A DNA stretch of 64,000 bases from Ligula intestinalis (GCA_036362985.1 JAYGXS010000002.1:12834017-12898016), one strand, 5' to 3'. Numbered from the stretch's first letter, positions 12,301 through 24,045 are shown. The notes: generated from the sequence alone by a model not told the origin. Program-made: numbers and translations.

Positions 12301-12599
12301 ACATACCACGTTTCTTTTCCATTACGGTAGCAAAGGTTGTTCCCAGCATGCTTCCCATTGCGAACCTCAGATCATTTGGAAACATGTTCCAATATCCTGT
12401 GGTAACTTTGAAAGTGCCTTCAGACCCCAGCACATATGCATATCCCAATGGATGACTGTTCCGGACAGAGACAACCAACGCCCAAAATTTCCTTTTTTGG
12501 GGGTCCATCAGCTAACCACAGCCTAGAGATGCAACATAAAAACCTGAGGTCAAGTGTAGGAGGGAGTTTTTCGATTGGAAGGAATTACGTAGTTGGGCC

Positions 12600-13330
12600 A
12601 ACTAAACGGTTCAGAATGGCTGCTTAAGTAGTATGAAACGTTTCCATCTATTTTCGATGATCCTACAAAAAATGGTTTATTTTACGGAAACATGCGCAAT
12701 ATATTCATCCGTGCATTCCTTAGGTAAACACTTGCTTGTTCTTCGAGTCTAATACTAAAAAAGAGTATACTTTGGCTTGACAAAATTCCAACTTATACTC
12801 TTCAAAGGAGCGTAAAAGTTAGATTCATATAACTTCACACTAGTACGTTTATTAAGGCTGTTGTTTGTGAAGTAAACAACACTGTCTACACCCAGCTTTA
12901 AAAAATGTCTTTTTGAATAGTGTAAGTAAATATCCGCTTTTTTCCTGAAAGAGAAATGATGCACCATGAGGGTTAAGGCTTCGACGCACAATTGTGGCTG
13001 TCAAATGGGGTAACATACTTTCAGGAACCGGAAGACCAGTTTAAAATTTAAATATTGTAAAACGCGAAAAGGACACAAATCTGTAACAAATAAATACAGT
13101 AAATGAAATGCTTGTGGGTGTCTTCTAAAAAATGTATTCACACTGAGTTGAGCATAAAAAATCAATAGAAAGATTCTATGCTGCTTATGTAGTCATTTTT
13201 TTAACAAGTTTGGCTAGACGGGTCATTGTTCGCTCAACAAGCCGGCATCCCGTCGTGAATAAATCTTAACGGATTATGCTGCACCCGACCCAACTCCAAG
13301 TCGATAATCTCTCCTAATCGGAAAACAAAG
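12600..13330. repeat. MITE relic with decayed arms
   Basis: The left side contains tggctgcttaagtagtatg near 12618. The right side contains ctgcttatgtagtcattttt near 13180 and the arm phrase agccggcatcccgtcgtga near 13240. Both correspond to arms of the foldback MITE in inverted orientation. The ends are eroded and no TA pair can be assigned. Confidence 0.5.
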
Positions 13331-13439
13331 TTCAGCATTTCCGTTAACATTTCAGGCGAGGTCAAAAGCTCCTCCAAGCGCCCTGCGGTCCCAGACCAAG
13401 TTCGAAGAGACCGAACATATTCAAACTATTGTATGGAAG

Positions 13440-14200
13440 ATAATTGTTAACTTAAAGAGGACTACAGCAGGAATGAAAACAGTTTTTGAATGGTAATATT
13501 GTTGTCATCAAACGCAAGCAGGTGTGCATCTTCAAAGGACTGTGAACAGTCTCTTCCCGGATATACAATTTACTATGCTGAAAGATTCGGGGTCCAGATA
13601 TGTAATCGCGTTCATCATCTCTCAAAGGTACGGAGGAAGAAGAGGGGGCAGGTTCATAGACCACATCATATTTCTCCTTTGTGAAATCGAAGCTGATCGG
13701 CAGGGCCAATGATAAAGTGGCCAGGCTAATGCTGGAACGTTGGTCCTCCACTGGTACAACCAACAGAGCTATCGACCTGAACCTGGCCTACCAAGTGCTC
13801 TGCACAAGGCTCGGATCAAATCGGTCAAAGCCAGTAGGGAAAACGAGTACGCAGGACTAAGAGCCAACGCTCACGGACAATAGCGGTGGAGGTCGGAGGT
13901 CACGTGATCATCATCAGACACTGTTTCCCCGTTACAACCGCGAGGCAAAGAACAACCCAACAACGAGTGATCAGTCCGCCGGGTGACGTGGGGGAGACCA
14001 GCAAGCATACTGACTCGCCTATAACTACGCCGACCGCAGGGGGGACGAAGGTCACACCAGCCCACCAACAACCAATCCCCGGGAGACCAAATGCGGTTGG
14101 CAACGAAGGGACACGTCAAAGTTAGCGCGTCCAGCAAGGGTATAATACGAGGTAAACGGCAAGGTGACTAACTCAAGACCACCAGACTCGACTACCACAA
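13440..14200 (+). pseudogene. Penelope-like element, family E: GIY-YIG C-terminal remnant
   Basis: The plus-strand translation around 13690-13800 reads KLIGRANDKVARLMLERW, then STGTTNRAIDLNLAYQV. This fits the end of a PLE GIY-YIG domain, where a glutamate-containing helix (here LERW, elsewhere LESW) precedes a S..NR..L motif. The inverted partner at 45067-45351 carries the same sequence with small changes. The downstream non-coding part (13950-14170) is shared with 43510-43740. Stops interrupt the frame and the GIY and YIG motifs are missing. Confidence 0.7.
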
Positions 14201-14344
14201 AACTCTGACGATGGACAGACGGAGCCGACCGTGTGGTCTGAGTTACCGTCAGATGGCAACCTTTCAAGTCACGGTCTTTAGCACAGCGTGGCAGCCTAAA
14301 AAGCGTCAAATCCTCTGCGCGCGTCACAGTACATCCTGGCCCCT

Positions 14345-14346
<2 letters not shown>

Positions 14347-14418
<72 letters not shown>
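14347..14418. repeat. (AC)n microsatellite
   Basis: About 36 AC units, interrupted once by a G around 14389. Length and phase are likely polymorphic and prone to assembly error. Confidence 0.95.
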
Positions 14419-14421
<3 letters not shown>

Positions 14422-14424
14422 GAT

Positions 14425-15110
14425 TTATGCAACCAGGAGTGCGGAGGGCCGGAGTTGAGAAAAACCCTAATGGTTACCTCCGTCATTTTGGGTGGCATTT
14501 CGAAGTGGTCATGCAGTTGGAGCTCCTGAACAAAGTACCGTTTCGAAAGTCAAATCTAAGGAACGAGGAAAATTACGGACTTTGCAGAGAAACGATCACA
14601 AGCAACGGACTTGGCGACAGTTCCGTCACTCATATACAATGCCCAACTAACGGCTGTTGAGTAACGTTTCGGCTGTAGGTGGTATTCTAAACTATAAGTC
14701 TATGACCACAACAATTTCGTGGAACTATTTATTGAAGAGGAACGCAAACTGCTATAAAATTCATACCCCAGTTAGAACGTGTATGCGTTCTCTTTTTATG
14801 GCCATTACAAACTAAGGTGGGTCACAGATATTGCTTAAATCATCTAATATTTTCGCAACGAAATTACCAGCCATCAGTAAACAAAGAAATGTACCTACAT
14901 TTCTAACTTACATTTGAAGAAGGTTTTCTTTGGAATAAAATAACTTTTATGAGTAAATTTTCGAGTTTGGTGCCCCAACTTGTCTTTGGACTTACAAGAA
15001 AAGTGCACCGAACAACTAAAATTTCAAAGCTGCCGAAAAAATCAATAGTTATACAAAGGGAGACGTAATTGGTAGGTTTGGTCTCAGTTAGTCTGTGTCC
15101 TGTGACCTCT
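14425..15110. other. No gene seen
   Basis: Short frames only and no shared repeat phrase identified. It separates PLE family E from the YADD-type PLE. Confidence 0.5.
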
Positions 15111-15117
15111 GTCTTTT

Positions 15118-15960
15118 CTATCGTTCTTTGCTGTGCTTATCAATACCATCCAACTCAGCGTGCCGGTTAATGCATGAATCGTCGGAGTGCATGGCATGGA
15201 GGAATTCTCGGCCATTTTTGTAGGGGCAAACTCCGACTATGCGTGCTTTATCCCATGCAAATGTGTGTTTTGTGTTGAGGCAAAGCATGGCCACTTCGGA
15301 AAATCGGTCACATCTATCCATGGATGCGCGCTTCGAGTTGCTCCTTTTTAACGAAAACAAACGTGTCGTCTGCATATCGTACCCATAACTTAGGGTTTAC
15401 CGATGAAAGGGCCGTTGATTCTAGTTTCTGCATCGTTATTTCGTCAAGGAAAAGAGATATGGGTGACCCCATTCGAGCTCCTTTTAATTGTTGATAGTAT
15501 TGATGTTCAAATGAAAAATAAGTTTCTAGGCAAATGTCCACAAGTTCAAGTAAGGCGCCTGCATGAACCTTCGTTTCGTAGGTTCTCAGGGCTTCCTCTG
15601 TACATTGTCTTGCTTTATCAAGTGGTAAGGAAGTGAATAGGGAAACAACGTCGAAGGAGATCATTACCTCATCATCTGAGACTGTGATTCCCCTTATTTT
15701 CTGCTGAAACTCGGTAGAATTCTGAATGGAAGATTCGCAACCTTTCGTAAGGGGATGAAGTTGACGGAATAACCACTTAGAGATTCTGTAGTTTGGCTCA
15801 CCGATTAATGAAACTATCTATCGCAGGGGATCTTTCGGTGTGTGAATTTTGGGTAATCCGTAGATCTTCATGATGGTTGCTTCGGGTGGTTTCGGGCTTT
15901 TTTTGACATCTCCTGATAGCCGTTTCATGCCTACTTGGGGTCTCAAAGTAGGATTCTCGA
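15118..15960 (-). pseudogene. Penelope-like element (YADD type): RT with GIY-YIG end, internally deleted
   Basis: Read on the minus strand, this starts with a PLE RT N-terminal phrase (YGLPKIHTPKDPLR, then an in-frame TAG near 15822, then IVSLIGEPNYR). It continues as a 116-codon frame (15314-15664) with motif A in SFDVVSLFTSLPLD, motif B in ARMGSPIS and motif C as YADD at residues 97-100 (15365-15376). Shortly after motif C the sequence changes frame and joins the last part of a GIY-YIG domain (TKHTFAWDKARIVGV, then REFLHAMHSDDSCINRH). The RT thumb and the catalytic GIY...YIG part are missing, so this is an internal deletion plus a stop codon and not a working enzyme. The catalytic RT residues that remain are intact. 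Confidence 0.85.
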
Positions 15961-16136
15961 TGAGAAACTGCTTTAATGATTTAATTGCACTGACTGGTTG
16001 TTGGTTCGGCTGTCCTTATCCGAGTCATTAATGACTGCCGCATAAGCCAGTGGTGCAAAAACTACTCGGCGATCATTTCCAGTGTTAGTGATTATCCTAC
16101 TATGAAGCGGTGTCCACTAATACCACCTTGATGCTG

Positions 16137-16664
16137 CTAGTTGCGTTTTGCGCATAAAATCCGCTTCGTAGCTACTTGTGGAGTGCTTTGAGTCACCTGT
16201 CGTATTTCTAGTTCAATCTCACTTGCGAGGGCAAGTGTTTTTGATTCCGGTAGCGGGTGTTGGTCAGACCTAGGAGGGACTAACACTGACCTGAGTGGTT
16301 TCAAAACACTCATCCTCACACCGTCATCCCGCATCTCCAACGGATTTAGCTGATTACTGTTATGTTTTTGCAACTATTCACTTATCAAATTAGGCATTCC
16401 TGCCCTTCTGGTAATAAGGACAGCCAGCAAAAATTGTATTTTTTCAGAAGTCGCGGTCCTATTGGACAATTTTCCGAACGCTATCTGTCGCAATCTGAGT
16501 ATGTACCCTCGTAGAGTGCCACCACCAACCTCTGCAGCTAGCAGAACGCGCAAAGCCTTGCGTAAGTCCTTGTTTTTCACCGAGACGAGGAAGGAAGCGA
16601 GCGTACCCCTTTTTGGACACGGATTTCCGAGGCAGTATGTCAACGTCTTCAAGTTTATTAACAA
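16137..16664 (-). pseudogene. Possible N-terminal region of the YADD-type PLE
   Basis: Two frames on the same strand and in the same phase (16374-16664 and 16137-16373) are separated by a single TAG. They lie directly upstream of the RT remnant at 15118-15960. The translation is basic and leucine-rich, fitting the helical N-terminal region of PLE proteins, but there is no diagnostic motif. Position and an unusually open frame are the only support. Confidence 0.4.
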
Positions 16665-17009
16665 GAAGTGCTAATGGTATCCGGCGTTGTTTATCCCTTA
16701 GGGCCAGGTTTCTCTCCAGGTTAGGTTATTTTCGCACCAAAACGCATAGGCCGAGGAGAAAGTACACCTGCTTACAAAAGCAAAGCGAATGCAATGTTAC
16801 CTATCTTACAGCCTAAAATAATGTGTACCAGTACTACAAGGGGAGCCCTGAGTTTTTGTAGGTTAATAATTGTACGTTTTCGACAGCCAAAACTCTTTCA
16901 CCCTTTGTTTTTCTCTACCACTTACCATCTCTCAACCAATACAAGCGAACATGCAAGTCCCAGATAGTAACTGAGAAAAAGAAGAAGCTTCGATCGCTGA
17001 GTTTTGTTC

Positions 17010-17051
17010 GCCTGATGTTTCGACAGTCGTCGCGGATACTTCATCAGAGAC
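17010..17051 (-). ncRNA. Hammerhead ribozyme-like motif
   Basis: On the minus strand: stem I GUCU pairing fully with AGGC, an intact core CUGAUGA, GAAA, then CAUC (AUC is an acceptable cleavage triplet). The stem II region is 19 bases and pairs poorly as written, its best helix being an internal GAC/GUC hairpin, so activity is doubtful. The flank ends with the same CTTCTTC tail as the motifs at 10839 and 40601. Confidence 0.6.
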
Positions 17052-17099
17052 ATAACTAGAAAGCGGTAGCAGAAACAGATAACAAATGCATAGGAATTT

Positions 17100-17560
17100 G
17101 CAGTATTCATCGAAAACAGCCATTATTGCAAACTTATTACAACAACCATGGGGCGTTAGACAATTGAAACCAAATGACCCACTGCCGCGGCAGAAAACAT
17201 CTGCAGTCGTGTACGGTATCTGGCGCAGTTTCGGACAAAGCAGCTGTGCCAGAGAAACAGGCAGACTTCTCAAGACGCGAATGATCGAACACACTGCAGC
17301 AGTGGGGTAAAATAATTCCAATGCTTAAGTTGTGACTCATTCACCGAGTCTCGGTCACACATTCATATATTATGAGGTCCAAATTCTAGCAAGAGTTGAG
17401 AATCGTGTGAGCCGAGAGTTCCTTGAGTCATGGTTCACGGCGCCCCAGTCCACGGACAAGTGCAACGACCTACTCAATCCATATTCGCTGCTGAGTTTAA
17501 ATTTGGCCAAATTCGAGTCGCCACTTGGGTGACGCACAGGCCACCGCATATTGGTCAACA
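17100..17560 (+). pseudogene. Penelope-like element, family D: GIY-YIG remnant, copy 1
   Basis: The plus-strand translation holds a PLPRQKTSAVVYGI segment, a degenerate YIG region (SSCARETGRLLKTRM where the second copy has NNVGQTGRLLWTRM), then IEHTAAV. After a frameshift follows LGHTFIYYEVQILARVENRV and SREFLESWFTAPQS. These match the copy at 31450-32165 segment by segment and give the whole GIY-YIG domain in order, ending in the FLESWF helix. The catalytic tyrosine-glycine is lost and the frame is broken once. Confidence 0.75.
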
Positions 17561-18029
17561 TGTTGGTCTATCCGCGACGGCTATCGAAACGACAAACGAA
17601 TAAAACAATTGTCCCAGCGATTGAATTTTTTTCTTCTCTGTTTGGATGAAATTATACCTCATTCAAGCAGTTTACAAAGATTCGTGAGATGCTACACCCT
17701 ACAACTTTTAGAAGATCGTCTATGCTTTTAACTCTCCTAGAGCACGTATGCGTAGTTTAGTGTGTGTTTGCCGTAAGCGGGCATTAATGCAATCGGGAAA
17801 TTTTTATCAGGGCTATCACCATCAAAGTAAAGCTTGATTGTTTTCAAATCACGCAAACTAAGTGAGCCAGTAAAGGCCTGGTAATAGCACATACAAGCAA
17901 TAGTTACCTTACCGCATACTTAGCCTAAAAAGGCTGACTATCAATCGACCATTTCAGCTTTAAGCTTATTTTGAGATATATAAATCATCTTTTTATCGGG
18001 GAAATTTTGAAGATTGCTTAAACAGCAGA

Positions 18030-18720
18030 ATTTATTGGAGCTATAAATTTCGAGTGTGCTCATCGGTTACTTCCTCTCGTTGCATAATAAGACCCCCACC
18101 AAGTCCACGTGCGAAGGATGCTTTGCCTGTGCCCACCACTTCTAATTGTGTTAACGCATTTTAATGCACCTGTAGATGCAAGTGCATAGGGCAAATGCAA
18201 CGCTAATTATCCTTCCAGAGCCAAGGAGCACTTGCCTAGTTGGTTAGTGAAAGAGCGAAATGGAACCTCTCAGTCTTCCATTACTGCACATCTGCCAGAC
18301 GCTGGTCATTCTGCAGGCCCCAAGAATTCTTTCCGAGTACTTGTGCGGGCGCGAACAACGCATACCTCGCGCTGCCTGGAGGCAGGCTATATACGGTGGT
18401 GTAAACCCGACATATATAAACAGCTGGAGCATATGATAAACCTAAATTTACCGTGGTAGTAGCGGCTCCCTGATTATACATTTCTCTTCCCAATTTTTTG
18501 GCCTCAAACGTTTTTTTCCTTATTTTGTTGATCACAGCGTTTTAACTTGCTAAAGTTATTGCTTAGCTTTCTAGGCCATTTTCTGTGACCTTGTTGTTTG
18601 TATCGAGTCTCTCTGCAAATTCAATTTTGTATTTTCTCCAATGTTATTCCCGTTATGCAACGAGAGAAAGCAGCTGATGAGCACTCTCAAAATTTATGGA
18701 TCCAATTCTGCTGTTCACGT
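18030..18720 (+). pseudogene. Penelope-like element, family A: GIY-YIG remnant bounded by inverted tails
   Basis: The frame 18232-18459 (75 codons) matches the last part of the family A GIY-YIG domain: SFRVLVRARTTHTSRCLEAG, then IRWCKPDIYKQLEHMINL. The earlier part, 18090-18230, is decayed but retains the cysteine cluster. The fragment is bounded by an inverted pair of the family 3' tail, minus-strand at 18030-18080 and plus-strand at 18650-18720, the same arrangement as at the 5' side of the 20.2-23.4 kb element. Confidence 0.75.
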
Positions 18721-18780
18721 AATCTTCAAGATGTTTTCAGATAAACGTTTCGCAGTTTACTTCCGTAAAAAATACCAAAT

Positions 18781-19430
18781 GTGCTGACAAGTCCAAAACC
18801 TTCAAAAATGCCAGGTTTATGCCCTTGCCTTGCAGTCAATGCTTATTTACTGTTCTCAAATACGCGCATCCTATATGGAGAGATAGAGGACCACCTGCCA
18901 GGCCAGACCACCCCCATGTACATTCCCTTGCTCCTTTTGTGCAGAATATATTGTTCGTACGACCTGCTGTGTCGTGAAAGGAGTACGAGAACGCCTGGTT
19001 AGAAAGGGGCCGAGTTAAGTGCATTAATAGTTCTATTTTTGCGCACATTGTAGACTCAAACAATCGCGTGGATGCCAGAGAGGCTTTTTGAGTCATCTAC
19101 AAGGCGCACTTCAGCTATGCAACATTTATTGGACAGCGTCTATTGATTACATCAGAAGCAGCTGTCATTAGGCTATGCAGACCGGGACTGCGCGTTTAAA
19201 ATAACTTCGTAATGGTGCCGCAGTTACCATTGGCGAAAGTCACTAAAACGAGCGCATGCGGCTTATTACTGGCCTCAGAAACGTGTCCCTCCAGAGACGG
19301 ACAAATCCTCAATTCAACCACGCACACCTTATCACCTGTTTTGGCTGACGCTCCGCCTAGACCCGGGGTCGGCAATCCATGGCTCGTGAGCCAGGTGTGG
19401 CTCTTTTGTTGATTGCGTCTGGCTCTCTCA
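18781..19430 (+). pseudogene. Penelope-like element, family B: GIY-YIG remnant, copy 1
   Basis: The plus-strand translation resembles the copies at 48318-49006 and 59433-59900: LFSNTRILYGEIEDHLPGQT, TTPMYIPLLLLCRIYCSYD in place of the cysteine-bearing GIY-YIG core, then SSIFAHIVDSNNRVDAREAF, a stop, and VIYKAHFSYATFIGQRLL. Frameshifts and at least two stops break it. The 3' non-coding part runs to about 19770 and includes the hammerhead-like motif at 19709-19750. Confidence 0.75.
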
Positions 19431-19708
19431 GAAAAAATTGACATAAAAAACTTCAAATTTTGTGATTTATATGTTTAAAAAATCAATCCAAAGGCTTCTT
19501 ATACTCACATTTAATTAAACTCAATCTTGAAATATATTATATGGCTCTCGCTGAAATATATTTTCAAATATTTGCTTTCTTGGCCTAGACACTGACATGT
19601 TGACCCAAATTCCCTCCACCTTCCCCCCCCACCGACCTTGACAACAACAGCACTACATCTTTCCACCAACCAGCATAGTTTATTTCTTTTATTACCATCT
19701 AAATGTAC

Positions 19709-19750
19709 AGGTCTGAAGAGAATTTATTGAAAGCAAACGTATGCTCGGTA
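19709..19750 (+). ncRNA. Hammerhead-like motif in family B 3' region, copy 1
   Basis: Core CUGAAGA (19713-19719), a short AAU/AUU stem II, GAAA (19729-19732), then a four-pair stem III (AGCA/UGCU around AACGUA) placing U and C at 19745-19746 as the cleavage dinucleotide. Stem I is poor in this copy. The equivalent positions in the two other family B copies keep stem III or stem I paired with different bases. Confidence 0.6.
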
Positions 19751-20475
19751 AGTTATCTTTTGATGTTTACTGTGGGCATTTTCGTAAATTTAAAAAGTAA
19801 ACTGTTTTTACCTTATGCCTAGAGGTTTTCTCGGGCGGAAGTCGGGCCTGTCAACTCTACTGTGGCAAATGAATTCCTAGTTCACTCAATTTTGCCAGCG
19901 CGGAGAGAATGACAAAATTGCTATGTGACTGGTGTTTTTGGATATTCTTCAATCTGGCTTTTACACATTTTCACTGACAAAAGTTAACCAAATGATAAAC
20001 AGACAGAAAGTGTAACAGAGGTAACGGGACCTACAGAGTAAGGTAATTCTCTGGAGTACACGTAGTTGATTGGCTGACACTACGTTAATAAGGAAAATTA
20101 CATTGCACTTTGACCTGACGGTTTTCAGGCAAATTCCGATCACATGTGTTCTACTCATATTTTTACATCAGTGTTAAAAATGGAGGTAAAAGCCTCGCTG
20201 ACTGAAGGAAAAAATTGTTGCATTCCCTTCTTGAGGATAGTTATAGCTGTAAGATTAAATTGTACCATACATTTCGGGAGAGCGCCTTAGTTACGACCCC
20301 TCATTGCATTAAGGTCCACGAATGAGAAAAACACGAAATTTAAAATGTACAGAAAGGTCATAGGTCCTAGTCAGATAGAGAAAGAAGGTTAAAACAAAAT
20401 TGGAGGAAAAAAAAACAGGGAAGTTGAGTTGTGGGGAATATTGGGCTGGGGAATGTGCGAATCTGGGGCTTGTGG

Positions 20476-22852
20476 TTACCCAGGTAAGGCAAGGTTAACC
20501 ACGTGCTCCAACTGTTTGCAGAGGTCCGGTTTAAAGCGTCTAATATAAGCAGCTTCCAGGTAACACAAGATTCGAGATGTTCGTGCTCGAAAAAGAACTC
20601 GGAAAGAAGTTCTAGGATCTACCGAATGAACCGTCCCCAGTAGGTGTTCAGTGATAGAGGAACGAGGAGAACGGTTTTCTTGCTTAAATAACCAGCTAGG
20701 TAGATGTTCCTTGGCTCTGGTTGCCAATTGTCTTTGCGTTCGCCCTATGTACTTGCATCCACAAGTGCAAATGAATTCGTAAACGCAATTAGAGGTGGCG
20801 TGCAAAGGAAAGGCATCCTTGACACAAGGAGTCGGCAGGGGCTCTGTTGGAGAGCAAAATATGAGTTATGTGGCGTAATAGGTTCTTTCTTTGTTCTTGA
20901 GCAAGCGCCTCTTGATAGTGTTTAAGACGTTATCCCCCTTGACGGGCAAGGATATAAATACTGGCTTCTTAGGGGCTAATTGTTCACTCATTTTTGGTCG
21001 TAGAGGTTTGCTATATTTGTCTATAAACTGAGGTGGATATCCACGCTTCAGTAAAGTAGCTTTGAGACAGCCTAATTCTGCGTCCAAAGTATCCACGGAA
21101 CAGATTTTTCTAGTCCTGTGGAAAAGGTTACAAACCAGGTTACGTTTCCATTGAATGGAAACAAAACTTAGAGAATGTAAGTACTGACCTTTCCAGGTTT
21201 TCTTGTGGAAGGCTCTCCGTGAAATGGAGCCATCTGTTTGTCTGGACAAGTGAACGTCAAGGAAGGAAAGTTGGTTATCACGTTCCAGTTCCATAGTAAA
21301 TTTTTTATTCGGATGTAGCTTGTTCATAGTGGACAGCAATTCCTCGGCTTCTTTCAGGTTCTCCACGATCGTAAAAACATTGTCTACATATCGCCTATAG
21401 ATTGTTGTGTGGTTCAATTCTGCGAGTACTTTTCCTTCCAGATGGCCCATAAATATGTCTGCAAAGGTTGGTCCGAGTGGACTATCCATTGCAACTCCGT
21501 CAATTTGTCCATACAGTTGGCCATTGAACAAAAAATGGACATTTTTAGTACAACGTTGTAGTAACTTTCGTAGTAATTGTGGGGACAGGCGTATGTCGGA
21601 TGAATAAGCACAGATAATACCAATGGTTTCATCCAACGGCACGTTAGTAAACAGGTAATCCACGTCCAGGGATAGCACGCATTTTTTCTTGTAAATTGAG
21701 CTGGCTGATCTCGTCGATAAACTGGAAACTGTCTTTTAATGTAAATTTGGAAAATCTTTGGCGAATTGGTTCTAATTCCTTAACTAGCCAATGCGCTAGT
21801 TTGTGAAAGGGGGAGTTCGACATTGAAAGAATGGGTCGTAGAGGAATACCGTTTTTATGGGTTTTTTGGTAATCCATAGAGTCGCGGAATGTGGGAACCT
21901 CTGGGTTTTAAGGAAGAAGTGGTTTTGGTGTCAATCAAATTATTATCCAACAAAAGTTTGATAGTCTTCCAGTTTGAATCTTCTAGTGCCTTAGTTTCAT
22001 CTTTACCTTTCAATTCTGGCCGAAATTTGCTAGAATGATTTAAGATTGTCTTCATTTTATTGACATAGTCCATGCGATTGAGGATAACTGCTCCATGCCC
22101 TTTGTCTGGTTTGGAAACAACTATTTCTTTGTGGCATTTCAACTCGGAAAGAGCATTTCTGCGGTCTTTGGTTATAGGAGAACGTTGTGTTATTAAAGCT
22201 CGCCGGTATTGATGGGTAATGTCCACAAGTTTTGCTTTAATCGATCCTTGCTAATCACTAGTACGTGGTTTAAGGTCGGATAGTTGAGCGTACAAATCTT
22301 CGAATTGCGCTTCAACGTCTACAGGAGTTATTCGTTTGTACGGCAAACAAAAATCAAGTCCTAAAGAAAGGGCCTCTGTTTGCAGCTTGTTAAGTTGGAA
22401 GTCAGAAAGATTTATGATGAATTCATCCGGGTTTGAAGGGAAGATATCATCGGTAGGCTTATTGCAAATTGACTTAAGAAGTTTGCGACGCCAAGTCTCT
22501 CTAGTCTTCCTTTGTATGGTATATGTGTGTTTTATGAATATGCACCAGCAGTAAAAACCAATCTTGTCAGGAATGTGAATAGTCTGATGCAGAAGTGATT
22601 TGTTATGATCGAGTAACTGAATAGAATCCTCTATTTTAGATTGCGTGAGGCGGTCAAGGTTTTGAAGGTTGGGCGTACTTTTCGGTGCGAAGAAATTTGG
22701 AAAACGCAAAAGGGTATCCCTTGTTCAATAGACAATTCTGTAGAAATCCAATTCGTGTCTTCTCTTTCGTACTTTGGCATCGTAATTGTAAAACTATTTC
22801 CAAAGACTTGATGGTAACCAAGGGAAGGTGCTGTTTTAGAACTTTGAAGCAT
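20476..22852 (-). pseudogene. PLE family A polyprotein: N-terminal region, reverse transcriptase, GIY-YIG endonuclease
   Basis: The pieces follow each other on the minus strand. 22631-22852 and 22251-22709 hold the N-terminal region (SLGLDFCLPYKRITPVDVE), ended by TAG at 22251. 21855-22226 has VSKPDKGHGAVILNR and RLYGLPK. 21644-21877 (new frame) has KNGIPLRPILSMSNSPFHK. 20866-21678 (another frame) has motif A LDVDYLFTNVP, motif B QIDGVAMDSPLGP, motif C YVDN (residues 97-100, 21379-21390) and the thumb. After a TAA, 20476-20805 carries the GIY-YIG domain (CVYEF, CTCGCKYIGR, RAKEHLPSW). Two catalytic sites deviate from the family norm: the G of motif B is D, and the second D of YVDD is N. Two frame breaks fall at runs of six A. 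RT plus GIY-YIG is the standard PLE layout. This copy is not functional. Confidence 0.9.
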
Positions 22853-22860
22853 GCTGTTCC

Positions 22861-23308
22861 CGGAGAGAACTTGAAGATGGTTATAGCTGTAAGATTTATT
22901 GGTACCGTAAATTTCAGGAGAGCTCCTTAGTTACAATCCCTCATTGCATTAAGGTCCACAAATGAGAAAAACACGAAATTTAAAATATACAAAAAGGTCA
23001 TAGGTCCTAGTCAGATAGAGAAAGAAGGTTAAAACAAAATTGGAGGAAGAAAACAGGGAATTGAGTTGTGGGGAATATTAGGCTGGGGAATGTGCGAATC
23101 TGGGGCCTGTGGTTTTCAAGGTAAGGCAAGGTTAACCACGTGCTCCAACTGTTTGGAGAGGTCCGGTTTAAAGCGTCTAATATAAGCAGTTTCGAGGATA
23201 CGCAAGATACGAGATGTTTGTGCTCGAAAAAGAACTCGGAAAGAAGTTATAGGATCTACCGAATGAACCATGTCCAGTAGGTGTTCACTGATAGAGGAAC
23301 GAGGAGAA
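22861..23308 (-). repeat. Partial terminal repeat (pseudo-LTR) of PLE family A
   Basis: It matches 20231-20680 closely in the same orientation, including the tail and the last part of the GIY-YIG coding region. It lies upstream of the ORF in the element's own orientation. PLEs typically insert as partial tandems, which gives this configuration. Confidence 0.85.
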
Positions 23309-23385
23309 ATTTATGGTACCATAAAATCTTACAGCTATAATCATCTTCAAGTTCTCTCTGGAAACAGCATGCTTCAAAAAACTCC
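23309..23385 (+). repeat. Inverted terminal arm of PLE family A
   Basis: The sequence is the reverse complement of 22841-22915 with few mismatches (for example gaagcatgctgt and cttgaagat appear inverted). It marks the outer 5' limit of the element. Confidence 0.85.
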
Positions 23386-23389
23386 CTTC

Positions 23390-24040
23390 TGTTAAGAAGA
23401 CATCGCAAACATTTGTATAAAATCGATTCTAACAAAAAAGCACAGTTCGTCTCTCACGTGACTGGATACGTTGACTAGTCAGGTCGACCAGAACATTTCA
23501 CCCCGGTGCAGTTGCTGAAAAAAGTTTTTTTTATGTCCAGCTATTATTGCAATTTCTAAGTGGTTGTTTCTATTTCGCATCTTCTCCTGTGCCTTGCCGG
23601 CCATAAAGTTTTCCCTCTAATTCAAATTTAAAAATTAAGACAACATAATCACAGACCGAGGTCTGCTTTCCCTTTGATTTTTTTTATTCGACTTTCGGGT
23701 GATGACGACAGCTATAAACCCTTCGTCCCCAACAGCCTAGCCCCAGTAGATTGCCTACTTTATGAGATGTGAAGATCGTTATTTGGGGTTTGGAGTTGTT
23801 TCACACACATATTTGAGGTTTTTTAGGTTCGTTCATTGAATGGACTTGAAGCGCAAAATGAACCTATTTCCTAGAAAAGAGTTCACTTAAGCTAAGTATA
23901 TATTGAGGGAACTAGTGTATCAACGTGGGCTAAACATCGGTACATTACTTGCAAGACCACAATTGATCTTCTTTTTATTAGGATGATTAAATATTACTAC
24001 CGTAAGACCTTGGATAACGCAGCTTGCGCTACTACTGGGG
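23390..24040. other. No gene seen
   Basis: Unassigned sequence between PLE family A and a LINE 3' end. A phrase around 23690-23735 has the layout of a PLE terminus but lacks a hammerhead core. Confidence 0.45.
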
Positions 24041-24045
24041 ATTTA

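Larger units (their letters stand above)
20210..23390 (-). mobile_element. Penelope-like retroelement, family A, near full length
   Basis: This is the most complete PLE in the window, read right to left. From the right: an inverted terminal arm (23309-23385), a partial copy of the element's own 3' end (about 22861-23308, matching 20231-20680 in direct orientation), then the ORF region 22852-20476 and the 3' tail to about 20210. The partial direct terminal copy plus inverted arm is the pseudo-LTR arrangement characteristic of PLEs. The ORF is broken by at least two stops and several frameshifts. Confidence 0.88.

Noticed and set aside
14052..14660. Frames reading through the AC repeat (poly-TH or poly-CV)
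   Set aside because: They are microsatellite translations.
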